Shown here in pieces: positions 1 through 7,256 of a stretch of DNA of 64,000 nt (position 1 is the stretch's first letter; each line of letters opens with the position of its first letter). Origin of the DNA: Bryobacteraceae bacterium (lineage in GTDB: Bacteria > Acidobacteriota > Terriglobia > Bryobacterales > Bryobacteraceae). The notes under the pieces are model-generated. The model was not told the origin of the DNA. It did not search any database and was given only the letters and a program-made list of their open reading frames with translations. The DNA is taken from NCBI GenBank assembly GCA_029975915.1, contig JARKOC010000542.1, forward strand, positions 186,001 to 250,000, written 5' to 3'. The position numbers and the translations under genes are program-made.

Positions 1-321
1 CCCACGTTCTGCGCCATGGCCGGGGTGACGCCACCGGCGGGCATCGACGGAGTGGATATCCGCGAGACCCTCCTCGATGGAAAGGCCGTGGATCACGACC
101 ATTTCTATTGGGAGTTCCACGAGGGCGGATTTGCGCAAGCGGTGCGCCAGGGTGACTGGAAACTGGTCCGGCAAAAGCCAAGGTTCGAAATGGAATTGTT
201 CCGGTTGAGTGAGGACCCAAGGGAATTGAAGAACCTCGCGGCACAGTATCCGGACGTCGTCAAGCGCATGAGCCTGCTGTTCAAAAGCGCTCGGAAGGAG
301 AATCCAAACTGGCGCGTATAA
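1..321 (+). CDS. Sulfatase, C-terminal fragment (cut by window edge)
   Basis: The reading frame is already open at base 1 and runs 106 codons to a TAA, so this is the 3' end of a longer gene. The visible residues carry the usual end of formylglycine-dependent sulfatases of the alkaline phosphatase superfamily: a PTFC..AGV.PP segment leading into GIDGVDI, then DWKLV, and ELFRLSEDPRELKNLA, which is the ELYDL..DP.E..NLA motif of the C-terminal subdomain. The catalytic Cys/Ser motif lies outside the window, so activity and substrate cannot be judged. Sulfatases of this kind hydrolyse sulfate esters on polysaccharides or glycosaminoglycans and are normally exported. The next gene starts 51 bases downstream without a visible terminator. 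Confidence 0.8.
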   Translation, partial: PTFCAMAGVTPPAGIDGVDIRETLLDGKAVDHDHFYWEFHEGGFAQAVRQGDWKLVRQKPRFEMELFRLSEDPRELKNLAAQYPDVVKRMSLLFKSARKENPNWRV

Positions 322-372
322 AACTCTCAAGCAGGTAGCTGTCCAACAGAAGTCCGGATGTAGACTGGTGGC

Positions 373-1428
373 GTGAGCAACCGCCGTTTCACCCAGAAAG
401 CGGCTCTTCTTACTTTCCTCCTGTGCCTTGAGGTGTGGCCCCAAACCGACCGCACGAGGGCGGCTGATATGCGCAGCATGGAAGTGGTGATCGCCTTCTC
501 GGGCAGGATTCTGCTGGAGAACCGCCAGCCACCGCCAGAACCTGTCGCCGTGACGGTGAATTGCCTCGGGCGGCCCGTGAGCGAGTGGACAGACAGTAAA
601 GGCCGGTTCTCGATTCCGCTGGGCAGCGCGGCATGGGGCGGAGGTAGTTTCAGCGGTGATGTCAGCGCGTTGAACGGGTGTAACGCTGAAATCCGGCTGG
701 CCGGTTATGCCTCGTACGAGAGGAACCTCGGCAAAAGCCTCACGATGAAGGACCTGGATGCGGGCGACATTGTGTTGAAGCCGACGGCCACCGGCGCCGC
801 TGCCTCCTTTAGCCGCTTCACTGCTTCGGCTCCGGAGTCTGTGCGAAGAGAATACACCCGTGCGCTGGAGGCGGCCGGCTCAAAGGATTACCAGAAAGCC
901 GTCAGTCTGCTTGACCGTGCCGCGGAAGCATATCCTCGGTTCGCTTCGGCGTTGTTTCTCAAGGGAGTTCTGCTCGAACGGATGGGCCGGCGGGATGACG
1001 CCCGTCAAGCCTACCTGCGGGCGGCCGAAGCCGACCCGGCCTATGTGAAACCGCTAGTCCAACTCGCGGAAATGTACGCCGAAGACCAGGACCCAGCTCC
1101 GGCTGCCGAGTGGGCACGCCGAGCCAATGACGCCGCCCCGGGGCTCGACCCAGGCATGTACTTGATCGAGGGCGCAGCATTGTTCAATCTAAACCAGTTT
1201 GAAGAAGCGGAACGGGCTGCCCGTTTGGGCGTGAAAGCAGACCCTGCCGGCAATCAGCCCAGGTTGTTCAAATTGCTCGGCGAAGTCCTTTTTCGCCGCC
1301 ACAAGTACACCGAGGCGCGCCTTCAGTTCGAGCGCTATCTGTCCGCGGCTAACAACGCCCCCGATGCCGCCCAGGTCCAAGAGATGGCTGCCCGGTGCGA
1401 AAGATTGGCCAGGATTCTTGGCAATTAA
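373..1428 (+). CDS. Exported TPR-repeat protein with N-terminal beta-sandwich domain
   Basis: A 351-residue protein from a GTG start. Residues 1 to about 31 form a signal peptide (basic start, LLTFLLCLEVW core). Residues 38-135 look like a carboxypeptidase-regulatory-like beta-sandwich, with FSGRILLENRQ and EWTDSKGRFSIPLG. From about 155 to the end there are tandem TPR units (AGSKDYQKAVSLLDRAAEAYP, FLKGVLLERMGRRDDARQAY, FKLLGEVLFRRHKYTEARLQF). TPRs are protein-interaction scaffolds, so a periplasmic adaptor role is likely, but no specific partner is indicated. It is preceded by the sulfatase end and followed by a 115-base gap before an unrelated redox operon. Function unknown beyond architecture. 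Confidence 0.8.
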   Translation: MSNRRFTQKAALLTFLLCLEVWPQTDRTRAADMRSMEVVIAFSGRILLENRQPPPEPVAVTVNCLGRPVSEWTDSKGRFSIPLGSAAWGGGSFSGDVSALNGCNAEIRLAGYASYERNLGKSLTMKDLDAGDIVLKPTATGAAASFSRFTASAPESVRREYTRALEAAGSKDYQKAVSLLDRAAEAYPRFASALFLKGVLLERMGRRDDARQAYLRAAEADPAYVKPLVQLAEMYAEDQDPAPAAEWARRANDAAPGLDPGMYLIEGAALFNLNQFEEAERAARLGVKADPAGNQPRLFKLLGEVLFRRHKYTEARLQFERYLSAANNAPDAAQVQEMAARCERLARILGN

Positions 1429-1475
1429 AGCGGCGCCTCCTACCTGCTGCGTCATATGCCCCAATTCCGCACTCC

Positions 1476-1488
1476 TTGTATTTTACAA
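1476..1488. promoter_or_regulatory. 13-bp palindrome in an AT-rich patch upstream of the radical SAM operon
   Basis: TTGTA-TTT-TACAA is a perfect inverted repeat with 5-bp arms, inside an AT-rich stretch (about 1470-1520) that contrasts with the GC-rich surroundings. It sits 56 bases before the ATG of the radical SAM gene and is a candidate operator. No confident -35/-10 pair could be assigned. The arms are short, so chance is possible. Confidence 0.3.
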
Positions 1489-1543
1489 ATCAATCACTTA
1501 ATCACATTTTGACTCTGGTGTCCGGATTGCATCGTTGAATGGC

Positions 1544-2698
1544 ATGAACCCAACGGGCGCGCAACTTGGCTATCGTCCCCGGCTGGTCTTCTGGGAACTC
1601 ACAACTGGCTGTAATCTCAGTTGCATCCACTGCCGTGCTTCAGCCACGGAACTGATGAGTCCGGACGATCTATCGACTGCCGAGTGCCTTCGAATCGTGG
1701 ACCAGATTGCGTCATATGCCCCACTTATCCTGGTCCTCAGCGGTGGGGAGCCGCTGTGGAGGCGGGATGTCTTCGAGATCGCCAGCCATGCTGTCGTGAA
1801 GGGGCTTCGAGTGGCACTGGCCACCAATGGCACGCTGATCGACGAATCCATGGCGATGCGAATCAAGGAATCCGGTATCGTCCGGGTCTCAATCAGCCTG
1901 GATGGCGCCGACAAACACACGCACGACGCCTTCCGGGGACACGACGGCGCATTCGAGTCCGCCATTCGAGGAATCGGCCACCTCCAGCAGTTAGGGATCT
2001 CGACACAGATCAACACGACAGTCTCCCGTCACAATGCGCACCAGCTTCCGGAGACGCTGGAGCTGGCTAAGAGACTGAAAGTAGACGCATTTCACTTGTT
2101 CCTCCTGGTGCCGGTCGGCTGCGGGTTGACGATCGCCGAGGACCAGTCAGTCGGCGCCTCCGAAGCGGAAGAGATCCTCAACTGGTTCTACGACAGAAGC
2201 CTGGATTCAGGCATGGAGTTGAAAGCCACCTGCGCGCCTCACTACTACCGGATCGCACGCCAGCGCCGGGCCGAGGATCGCCGCGCCGGACGGGACGTGC
2301 CCGAGATGATGCCGCACCCAAGGCACTCCCATCATCCGGGTGCACAGGACCCAACGGCACTCAACCAAATGACGCGCGGGTGTCTGGCGGGATCGGGTGT
2401 TTGCTTTATCTCCCACAAAGGGTTGGTCCAAGCTTGCGGATACCTGCCGGTGGAAGCCGGCGACCTGCGCAAGCAGACGTTTCGTGACGTCTGGGAGAAA
2501 TCACCGCTTTTCAACGAGTTGCGCGACCTCACGCAATTGGACGGCAAGTGCGGTTATTGTGAATTCAAGCAAGTGTGTATGGGTTGCCGCGCGAGAGCTT
2601 TTGGTATTACGGGCGACTACATGGACGAGGAGCCGTTCTGCATTTACGAGCCTCGTACAGGCGGGCCGGCCACGTCGAATCGGGAGATTGGTCAATGA
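1544..2698 (+). CDS. Radical SAM/SPASM protein, AhbD/NirJ-like
   Basis: A 384-residue radical SAM enzyme. The [4Fe-4S] motif CxxxCxxC is Cys23, Cys27 and Cys30 (TGCNLSCIHC), followed by the GGEP motif (LSGGEPLW). The C-terminal SPASM-type region has CGYCEFKQVCMGCRARAF followed by TGDYMDEEPFC, closely resembling the C-terminus of AhbD (heme b synthase) and related NirJ-like heme-pathway enzymes. Those enzymes decarboxylate or trim tetrapyrrole side chains, while other relatives modify peptides. I chose ATG 1544; a TTG nine bases upstream is in frame. Its stop overlaps the start of a ferredoxin gene (ATGA) and a hydrogenase-type protease follows, so it may act in metalloenzyme maturation rather than heme synthesis. 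Family call firm, substrate unknown. Confidence 0.85.
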   Translation: MNPTGAQLGYRPRLVFWELTTGCNLSCIHCRASATELMSPDDLSTAECLRIVDQIASYAPLILVLSGGEPLWRRDVFEIASHAVVKGLRVALATNGTLIDESMAMRIKESGIVRVSISLDGADKHTHDAFRGHDGAFESAIRGIGHLQQLGISTQINTTVSRHNAHQLPETLELAKRLKVDAFHLFLLVPVGCGLTIAEDQSVGASEAEEILNWFYDRSLDSGMELKATCAPHYYRIARQRRAEDRRAGRDVPEMMPHPRHSHHPGAQDPTALNQMTRGCLAGSGVCFISHKGLVQACGYLPVEAGDLRKQTFRDVWEKSPLFNELRDLTQLDGKCGYCEFKQVCMGCRARAFGITGDYMDEEPFCIYEPRTGGPATSNREIGQ

Positions 2699-2982
2699 GA
2701 GAGTGCCGCTGCAATGATGGTGTGGTGTACGCCAGGCGCGACAGGCACGTCTTCGTGGTTTGCGGCGGGGACAAATGCCGCTGCGCCGGCGCCAGAGATC
2801 TCTTGGATTACCTGAAGGAGACGCCGAAGATCGACGGTGTGGACGTCCGCATCGCGGAATCGAAAGACTGCATTGGCCATTGCGCAGCCGCGCCGGCCAT
2901 GGTCGAGGACGGGCAGATACTTCGGTGGGTGAGCCCGCGCAGATTGAAAGGGGAACTGCTCCGGCTCGGAATCACAGCATGA
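2695..2982 (+). CDS. Thioredoxin-like [2Fe-2S] ferredoxin, small
   Basis: A 95-residue protein whose ATG overlaps the preceding stop as ATGA. It has the cysteine pattern of thioredoxin-fold 2Fe-2S proteins (NuoE C-terminal type): a first pair region VVCGGDKCRCAGARDLL and a second CIGHCAAAPAM, then a short C-terminal helix. Such proteins carry one electron, often for a partner oxidoreductase. Coupling to the radical SAM enzyme suggests it could supply electrons for reductive cleavage of S-adenosylmethionine, which is an inference. A longer in-frame reading upstream is only overlap with the radical SAM gene. A second protein of this fold lies at 18239-18613. Confidence 0.8.
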   Translation: MRECRCNDGVVYARRDRHVFVVCGGDKCRCAGARDLLDYLKETPKIDGVDVRIAESKDCIGHCAAAPAMVEDGQILRWVSPRRLKGELLRLGITA

Positions 2983-3398
2983 CTCTCATCATCGCCATCG
3001 GCAATCCGCAACGCGGGGACGATGGCGCCGCGGTCGAACTCTGCCGGATCTTAGGGCCCGGACCCTGGACGATTCTCGAATCCTTGGAGTTGACGCCGGA
3101 AATGGCTGAAACCGTCGGTAGCGCCGGCAAGGTGGTCATCGCCGATGCTGACTATCGCGCCGGCGAACCACAGCTTCGGTTGCTGGATGGAAATGTGCCC
3201 GATTCATCGCCTCTCACGCACTCCCTGAGTCCCGAAGGGCTGATTGCCACAGCCAGGCTTTTGTTTGGCTTTCAGGGCGAGGCTTGGTTGCTTGGCATTC
3301 CCGGCGAGGACTTCGGTCTTGGACGGCCCCTGTCAGCCATGGCAAGGGCGAATATCGAATCGGCCGCCAGACTCGTCCGCGGCCTGCTCAGCGCGTGA
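2979..3398 (+). CDS. Hydrogenase maturation endopeptidase family protein (HyaD/HybD/HycI-like)
   Basis: A 139-residue protein starting in an ATGA overlap with the ferredoxin. The N-terminus IIAIGNPQRGDDGAAVEL is the family's GxGNxxRGDDG motif, whose acidic residue binds the nickel of the hydrogenase precursor. VIADADYRAGEP and THSLSPEGL occupy the usual positions of the second acidic and the histidine ligand. These proteases clip the C-terminus of the large subunit of [NiFe]-hydrogenases after metal insertion. No hydrogenase subunit or hyp gene is in the window. The gene ends one base from the convergent motB stop. Family call firm; the target protein is unknown and need not be a classical hydrogenase. 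Confidence 0.85.
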   Translation: MTLIIAIGNPQRGDDGAAVELCRILGPGPWTILESLELTPEMAETVGSAGKVVIADADYRAGEPQLRLLDGNVPDSSPLTHSLSPEGLIATARLLFGFQGEAWLLGIPGEDFGLGRPLSAMARANIESAARLVRGLLSA

Positions 3399-3399
3399 C

Positions 3400-4188
3400 C
3401 TATTGGCCAGGCGGACTCGGGCCGGAAGGCTGGGCCCGGCTTGGCTCGGCGATCGTCGCCTCCTCGTTGAGCACGACAATGTCGACACGGCGGTTTCTAG
3501 CCCGTCCTTCAGGGGTATCGTTGTCGGCAACTGGCGCGGTATCGGCGAATCCGGCCACGGCCATCCGCTCGGCCGGGATACCGAAACTGGCCGAAAAATG
3601 CTCAAGCATCGAAACGGCGCGCGACGATGAAAGGTGCCAGTTGGTCGGGAACCGCCCGGTGCGAATGGGGATTGAATCTGTGTGCCCCTCCAGCCGGATC
3701 GGATTCGGCGTCCGCTTCAACTCCGCCGCGATGGTGGCCAGCGTGGGAAGCGCCTCCGGTTGGATTACGTCGTTGCCGGGAGGAAAGAACGCCGCTTCTT
3801 TCAGGCTGATCACCAGCCCGCGGCGCTCCAGTCTTACTTCAAGCCGGCCGGCTTGTATCTCTTTTTCAAGTTGCCGGTTGAGCATCTGGAGCGACGGCAG
3901 TAACTCGACGGTCGCGACTGCCGCCGGCGGCTTGGATTCGATACGCTTCGGAACCGCTGCCGGCCTGGCCGCCTCTGCCCCAAGCAACTTCGTCAGGGCC
4001 TGTGCCAGTTTGCCCTCTGCCATCGCCTGTCGAAAGGACTCCGAGATCTGCTGGGCCATCTCCTTATTCATGTTCGAGTGGGCATAAAGAACGACGAAGA
4101 ACGCGAACAGCAGGGTAATGAAGTCCGCGTAGGAGACCAGCCACCGCTCGTGATTCTCGTGTTCCTGTGCCGGTCTTTTTCGAGACAT
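3400..4188 (-). CDS. motB: Flagellar stator protein MotB
   Basis: 262 residues. A short basic cytoplasmic N-terminus is followed by one membrane helix, VSYADFITLLFAFFVVLYA, in which Asp22 matches the ion-binding aspartate essential in MotB/PomB. The middle (about 40-110) is a variable linker. The C-terminal half is an OmpA/MotB peptidoglycan-binding domain, with LEGHTDSIP and the NxxLSxxRA and RARNRRVDI signatures (NWHLSSSRA, ARNRRVDIVV). With MotA it forms the stator unit that converts ion flow into flagellar torque and anchors to the cell wall. It starts two bases after the motA stop and is translationally close. The C-terminal tail is proline-rich. Confidence 0.92.
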   Translation of the reverse strand: MSRKRPAQEHENHERWLVSYADFITLLFAFFVVLYAHSNMNKEMAQQISESFRQAMAEGKLAQALTKLLGAEAARPAAVPKRIESKPPAAVATVELLPSLQMLNRQLEKEIQAGRLEVRLERRGLVISLKEAAFFPPGNDVIQPEALPTLATIAAELKRTPNPIRLEGHTDSIPIRTGRFPTNWHLSSSRAVSMLEHFSASFGIPAERMAVAGFADTAPVADNDTPEGRARNRRVDIVVLNEEATIAEPSRAQPSGPSPPGQ

Positions 4189-4190
4189 GA

Positions 4191-4994
4191 CTAGTTCGCC
4201 ACCGTCTTATTTCCACTGACCGGCGTTTGTCCGACGAAACCCTCCAGTTTCGTGCGGATGAGCTTCGGGTTCATCCCTTCGACGATGGCGCAAATGCCTT
4301 CCAGAACAAGTTGTTCGCGTTCGTGCTGGGCGTGTGCCCGGCTCTTGAGCTTCTGCCCCGCCGGCAGAAACAGGACGTTCGCCGCTCCCACTCCGTAAAT
4401 GGTCGCGACAAATGCGGCCGCGATACCGTGTCCCACCTTGGTCATGTCGTCCAGATCGTTCATCACCAGGATGAGGCCAAGCACGGCGCCGATGATGCCG
4501 ATGGTTGGCGCATAGCCCCCAGCCGATTCGAAAACCTTCGCCGCGCGTACCCACCGATGCTCGGCTGCCTCGGATTCGAGTTCCATCATCATCCGGATCT
4601 CCTGGATATCCGCTCCGTCCACGGCCAGCATCAGGACCTTTCTTAAGTAGGGATCGGCAATCGTATCCAACTCGGCGTCAAGTGACACCAACCCGCTCTT
4701 CCGCGCCTGGGCGGCATAGGACACTATTGTTTCTATCTCTCCACTCAGATCGCGCACCTCCTCGAAGAAGATGTCCTTCGTCCTCTGTACAGCCATCCTC
4801 ACAACCGAGGGCGGGTGCGACAGCAGGGTGGCTCCGAGGCACCCGCCAAAGACGATCAAGGCTGCCGACGGTCCAACCATGTCTTTGAATGGCTGCCCCC
4901 CTTCGTAGATGAACCCGCCGAGGATGCCGCCGGCGGCCAACACTAAGCCAGCGACGCTGCCTGAGTCCAGCCGCAGCCTTTTTTTCGTCGCCAT
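4191..4994 (-). CDS. motA: Flagellar stator protein MotA
   Basis: 267 residues from an ATG seven bases after the flbD stop; longer in-frame starts would run into flbD. It has four predicted membrane helices: SVAGLVLAAGGILGGFIYEGG near the N-terminus, the AALIVFGGCLGATLLS segment, then APTIGIIGAVLGLILVMN and GHGIAAAFVATIYGVGAANVLFL. The last pair holds the conserved prolines and the channel-lining residues. The cytoplasmic loop has the charged stretch (LRKVLMLAVDGADIQEIRMMM) that contacts FliG in the family. It is the channel subunit of the stator in the inner membrane. The order flbD-motA-motB is the classic one in many Gram-negative and spirochaete genomes. Confidence 0.93.
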   Translation of the reverse strand: MATKKRLRLDSGSVAGLVLAAGGILGGFIYEGGQPFKDMVGPSAALIVFGGCLGATLLSHPPSVVRMAVQRTKDIFFEEVRDLSGEIETIVSYAAQARKSGLVSLDAELDTIADPYLRKVLMLAVDGADIQEIRMMMELESEAAEHRWVRAAKVFESAGGYAPTIGIIGAVLGLILVMNDLDDMTKVGHGIAAAFVATIYGVGAANVLFLPAGQKLKSRAHAQHEREQLVLEGICAIVEGMNPKLIRTKLEGFVGQTPVSGNKTVAN

Positions 4995-5001
4995 AGCCAC
5001 C

Positions 5002-5250
5002 CTAACCTTCGACCCCATCCGCCCCCGCAGCCAGCGGAGGCGTGTCCGCAAGCGGCGGAGTGATGGCGCCCCGCACAATTCGCTGCCGGTAGGCGATGAT
5101 CCGTTCCACCACGACTTCGGCCTGCTCTTCCACGACGAAACGAACCCCAGTGGTGAGGCGGATGACTGTGTCAGGCGTACGTTCTATCTGCTCAACCAAG
5201 TCTGGATTGAGGAAGAATGGAACGTGGTTCAGTCGAGTGAGTTGGATCAT
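5002..5250 (-). CDS. flbD: FlbD family flagellar protein
   Basis: 82 residues using the ATG that gives MIQLTRLNHVPFFLNPDLV; an upstream in-frame ATG would add 18 poorly conserved residues. The N-terminal 60 residues match the small FlbD family (I.LTRLN...F.LN.D.IE.IE..PDTVI.L.TG....V.E....V...I..Y), which is found immediately upstream of motA. Its exact function is unsettled; it is not the Caulobacter transcription factor of the same name. The C-terminal 20 residues are Ala/Pro-rich. No other flagellar genes are in the window. Confidence 0.82.
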   Translation of the reverse strand: MIQLTRLNHVPFFLNPDLVEQIERTPDTVIRLTTGVRFVVEEQAEVVVERIIAYRQRIVRGAITPPLADTPPLAAGADGVEG

Positions 5251-5426
5251 CGCCGCTGTCGAAGGACTTATCGGCCGCACCTTCACGCGGATGAGGAATC
5301 TCACGCTAACTAATTGAAAAGAATTAGCCGGCCGATAGCTGCTGCCACCACCTCATGCTGGCTAAGGTGAAGGCCTGTCCGCAGCGTCTGCCTGCGCCGC
5401 CGGAAACGGGCGTGCGATCATGGAAG

Positions 5427-5493
5427 CGGCCCGGTGGAGTCTCCGGGCCGGGGTTAATCTCAGTACGAAGCCGGACTTCAGCTCCGGCGGGAG
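5427..5493 (+). promoter_or_regulatory. Two GC-rich hairpins in front of a Rid-family start
   Basis: The 251-base gap between the flbD and Rid-family starts holds two perfect inverted repeats: CGGCCCGG (5427-5434) with CCGGGCCG (5443-5450), loop 8; and GCCGGA (5470-5475) with TCCGGC (5483-5488), loop 7. The second ends directly at the GGGAG ribosome-binding site (5489-5493) before ATG 5502. Neither has a T-run, so they look more like leader structure than terminators. The rest of the gap shows no gene. Confidence 0.35.
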
Positions 5494-5501
5494 ACAACTT
5501 G

Positions 5502-5981
5502 ATGCAGGTAGACGACGCCATCCGGGCCATTGCCATGGCCCAGACGATCGAGAAGAAGCCAGTCACCAATCATCGTGTCCTGAACGAAGCATACGACTAC
5601 GCCAAGCCGAGTTCATTCTCCCGCGGAATTCGTTTGGTACTCGGTAACTTCGTGATTCTATTGATCTCGGGTACGGCAAGCATTGATGAACACGGCAACT
5701 CAGTCCACGTGGGCGACTTCCGCGCTCAGTGCCGCCGCACCTTCCACAACATCGCCGGCTTACTGGAGAGCGAAGGCGCAACCTGGAAAGACATCGTTCG
5801 AACCACCTGTTACCTGCGTGACATCGAGCGTGACTACGAAGCCTTCAACGAGGAGCGGACGCGGTTCTACGCCGAGCAGGGGCTGGATCCGCTACCCGCA
5901 TCCACCGGGATACAGGCGATCCTCTGCCGCCCTGAACTTCTGGTTGAGATTGAAGCGATCGCGATCTTCAAGAAGGCTTAG
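5502..5981 (+). CDS. Rid (YjgF/YER057c/UK114) family protein lacking the RidA arginine
   Basis: 159 residues from the ATG that follows a GGGAG site. The body is the chorismate-mutase-like Rid fold: SRGIRLVLGNFVILLISGTA, then VHVGDFRAQCRRTFHNIAGLLES, GATWKDIVRTTCYLRDI and the C-terminal LLVEIEAIAIF. In RidA enamine/imine deaminases a conserved Arg lies in the P.R.T... segment near residue 105. Here that segment reads PLPASTGIQA, so the arginine is replaced, as in the Rid4-Rid7 subgroups whose activity is unclear. A canonical RidA gene lies at 62787-63170. The 3' end overlaps the convergent MerR gene by four bases. Confidence 0.85.
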   Translation: MQVDDAIRAIAMAQTIEKKPVTNHRVLNEAYDYAKPSSFSRGIRLVLGNFVILLISGTASIDEHGNSVHVGDFRAQCRRTFHNIAGLLESEGATWKDIVRTTCYLRDIERDYEAFNEERTRFYAEQGLDPLPASTGIQAILCRPELLVEIEAIAIFKKA

Positions 5982-6388
5982 CGGCTCAGCAGATCGAGGA
6001 CGAAGCCCAATTCCTCGCGGATTCGCGCCAAGTTTGAGTTTTTGGCCATCTCAGGGAACAGGCCGGCTTGCTTGGGGGCGGGTTTCGGGGCGATCTTGGG
6101 CCCGGTGCGGCTGCGCTGCTGCTGCAGGTGGGTGCGGGCGCCTTCGATGGTGAACCGCTTCTCATAGAGCAAGTGCTTGATTTCAAGGATCGTTTCGACG
6201 TCCTTGCGGCGGTACAGCCTCTGGTTAGCTCCGCTCTTTTTGGGATTGAGCATGGGGAACTCGCTCTCCCAAAAGCGCAGCACATATGGCTTCACGTTAG
6301 CCAGCTTGGCCACGTCTCCGATCCGGAAATAGAGCTTGTTCGGTATCTCGACCTGGTTTGCGCGCGCCGTGACTGCTGCCGTGGCCAT
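5978..6388 (-). CDS. MerR family transcriptional regulator
   Basis: 136 residues. The winged helix-turn-helix is at about 18-85: YFRIGDVAKLANVKPYVLRFWESEFP, then the wing with RLYRRKDVETILEIKHLL and FTIEGARTHL. The LxNVxxxxLRFWE form belongs to the small MerR group that lacks a long ligand-binding domain; the remaining 50 residues are Lys/Pro-rich and then a short amphipathic helix (NLARIREELGFVLDLL). No cysteine metal-binding pattern is visible, so it is probably not a metal sensor. This form is often found near pheST/ihfA in other bacteria, but here it is alone. Its target is unknown. Confidence 0.88.
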   Translation of the reverse strand: MATAAVTARANQVEIPNKLYFRIGDVAKLANVKPYVLRFWESEFPMLNPKKSGANQRLYRRKDVETILEIKHLLYEKRFTIEGARTHLQQQRSRTGPKIAPKPAPKQAGLFPEMAKNSNLARIREELGFVLDLLSR

Positions 6389-6499
6389 GAGGAATGCCCG
6401 CTAATGGCCATCGTACGGCGTGGAGGCCCGCAGGTCAACCAAATTAACCTGGAAATGTTTCAGCACACGGGATTCCTGTTCGGCTAGGATGGAAACCGA

Positions 6500-7219
6500 A
6501 TGGACACCATTGCGGGGATTCACCCGGTGCGGGAGGCTCTGCGGGCGGGCCGTCCGCTCGAACGCATTTGCCTGAGCAAAGATAGCCGCTCACCCCGGTT
6601 AGACGAGATTGTGGCTCTTGCGCGCAAGGCACGGATTCCTGTCCGCTTCGAGAGCAGGGAATCGTTGGACCGGATGGCGCGAAATATCCCCCACCAAGGG
6701 GTGGTGGCGTTCGGCGCCGCAGCCCGGCATGCTCAGATTGAGGACTTTCTGGACCAGGAAGGAATGTTGCTGCTTCTGGACGGCGTGGAGGACCCGCACA
6801 ACCTGGGCGCGATTGTTCGCACAGCCCATGCGGCTGGAGCGCTAGCCGTGGTGGTGGGCGAACGGCGGTCGGCGCCGTTGAGCGAGACCACGGCCAAGGC
6901 CGCCGCCGGGGCTCTCTCGTTGATTCCCGTCATCAAAGTCACCAATCTCAACCGCACGATCGAAAAGCTGAAGGAGAACCGCTGGTGGGTCTATGGCCTG
7001 GACGAGCGCGGGACGGCCACGCACTGGGAAACCAGGTATGAAACCCGGTCGGTCTTGGTGCTCGGTGCCGAAGGCCACGGCCTGCACGAGCAGGTGAAGG
7101 CCAAGTGCGACTTTCTGCTACGGATTCCCATGGCCGGCGCGGTGGCCTCACTGAATGTCAGCGTAGCTGCCGGCATCGCGTTATTCGAATGGCGGCGGGC
7201 CGTTGCCGGGCTGGTTTGA
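6500..7219 (+). CDS. rlmB: 23S rRNA 2'-O-ribose methyltransferase, TrmH/RlmB family (SPOUT)
   Basis: 239 residues. Residues 1-75 form the L30e-like substrate-binding domain (IAGIHPVREALRAGRPLERI). The SPOUT domain has the three TrmH motifs: motif 1 LDGVEDPHNLGAIVRTAHAAG, motif 2 VLVLGAEGHGLHEQV, and motif 3 RIPMAGAVASLNVSVAAGIALFEW. RlmB methylates G2251 in the peptidyl-transferase region of 23S rRNA; the family also contains tRNA enzymes, so the exact nucleotide is inferred from the N-terminal domain type. It opens a colinear run of seven plus-strand genes ending at 14491. Confidence 0.88.
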   Translation: MDTIAGIHPVREALRAGRPLERICLSKDSRSPRLDEIVALARKARIPVRFESRESLDRMARNIPHQGVVAFGAAARHAQIEDFLDQEGMLLLLDGVEDPHNLGAIVRTAHAAGALAVVVGERRSAPLSETTAKAAAGALSLIPVIKVTNLNRTIEKLKENRWWVYGLDERGTATHWETRYETRSVLVLGAEGHGLHEQVKAKCDFLLRIPMAGAVASLNVSVAAGIALFEWRRAVAGLV

Positions 7220-7256
7220 CCGGAATTCACAGTCGAGAGCGGTACAATCGAAGTTC

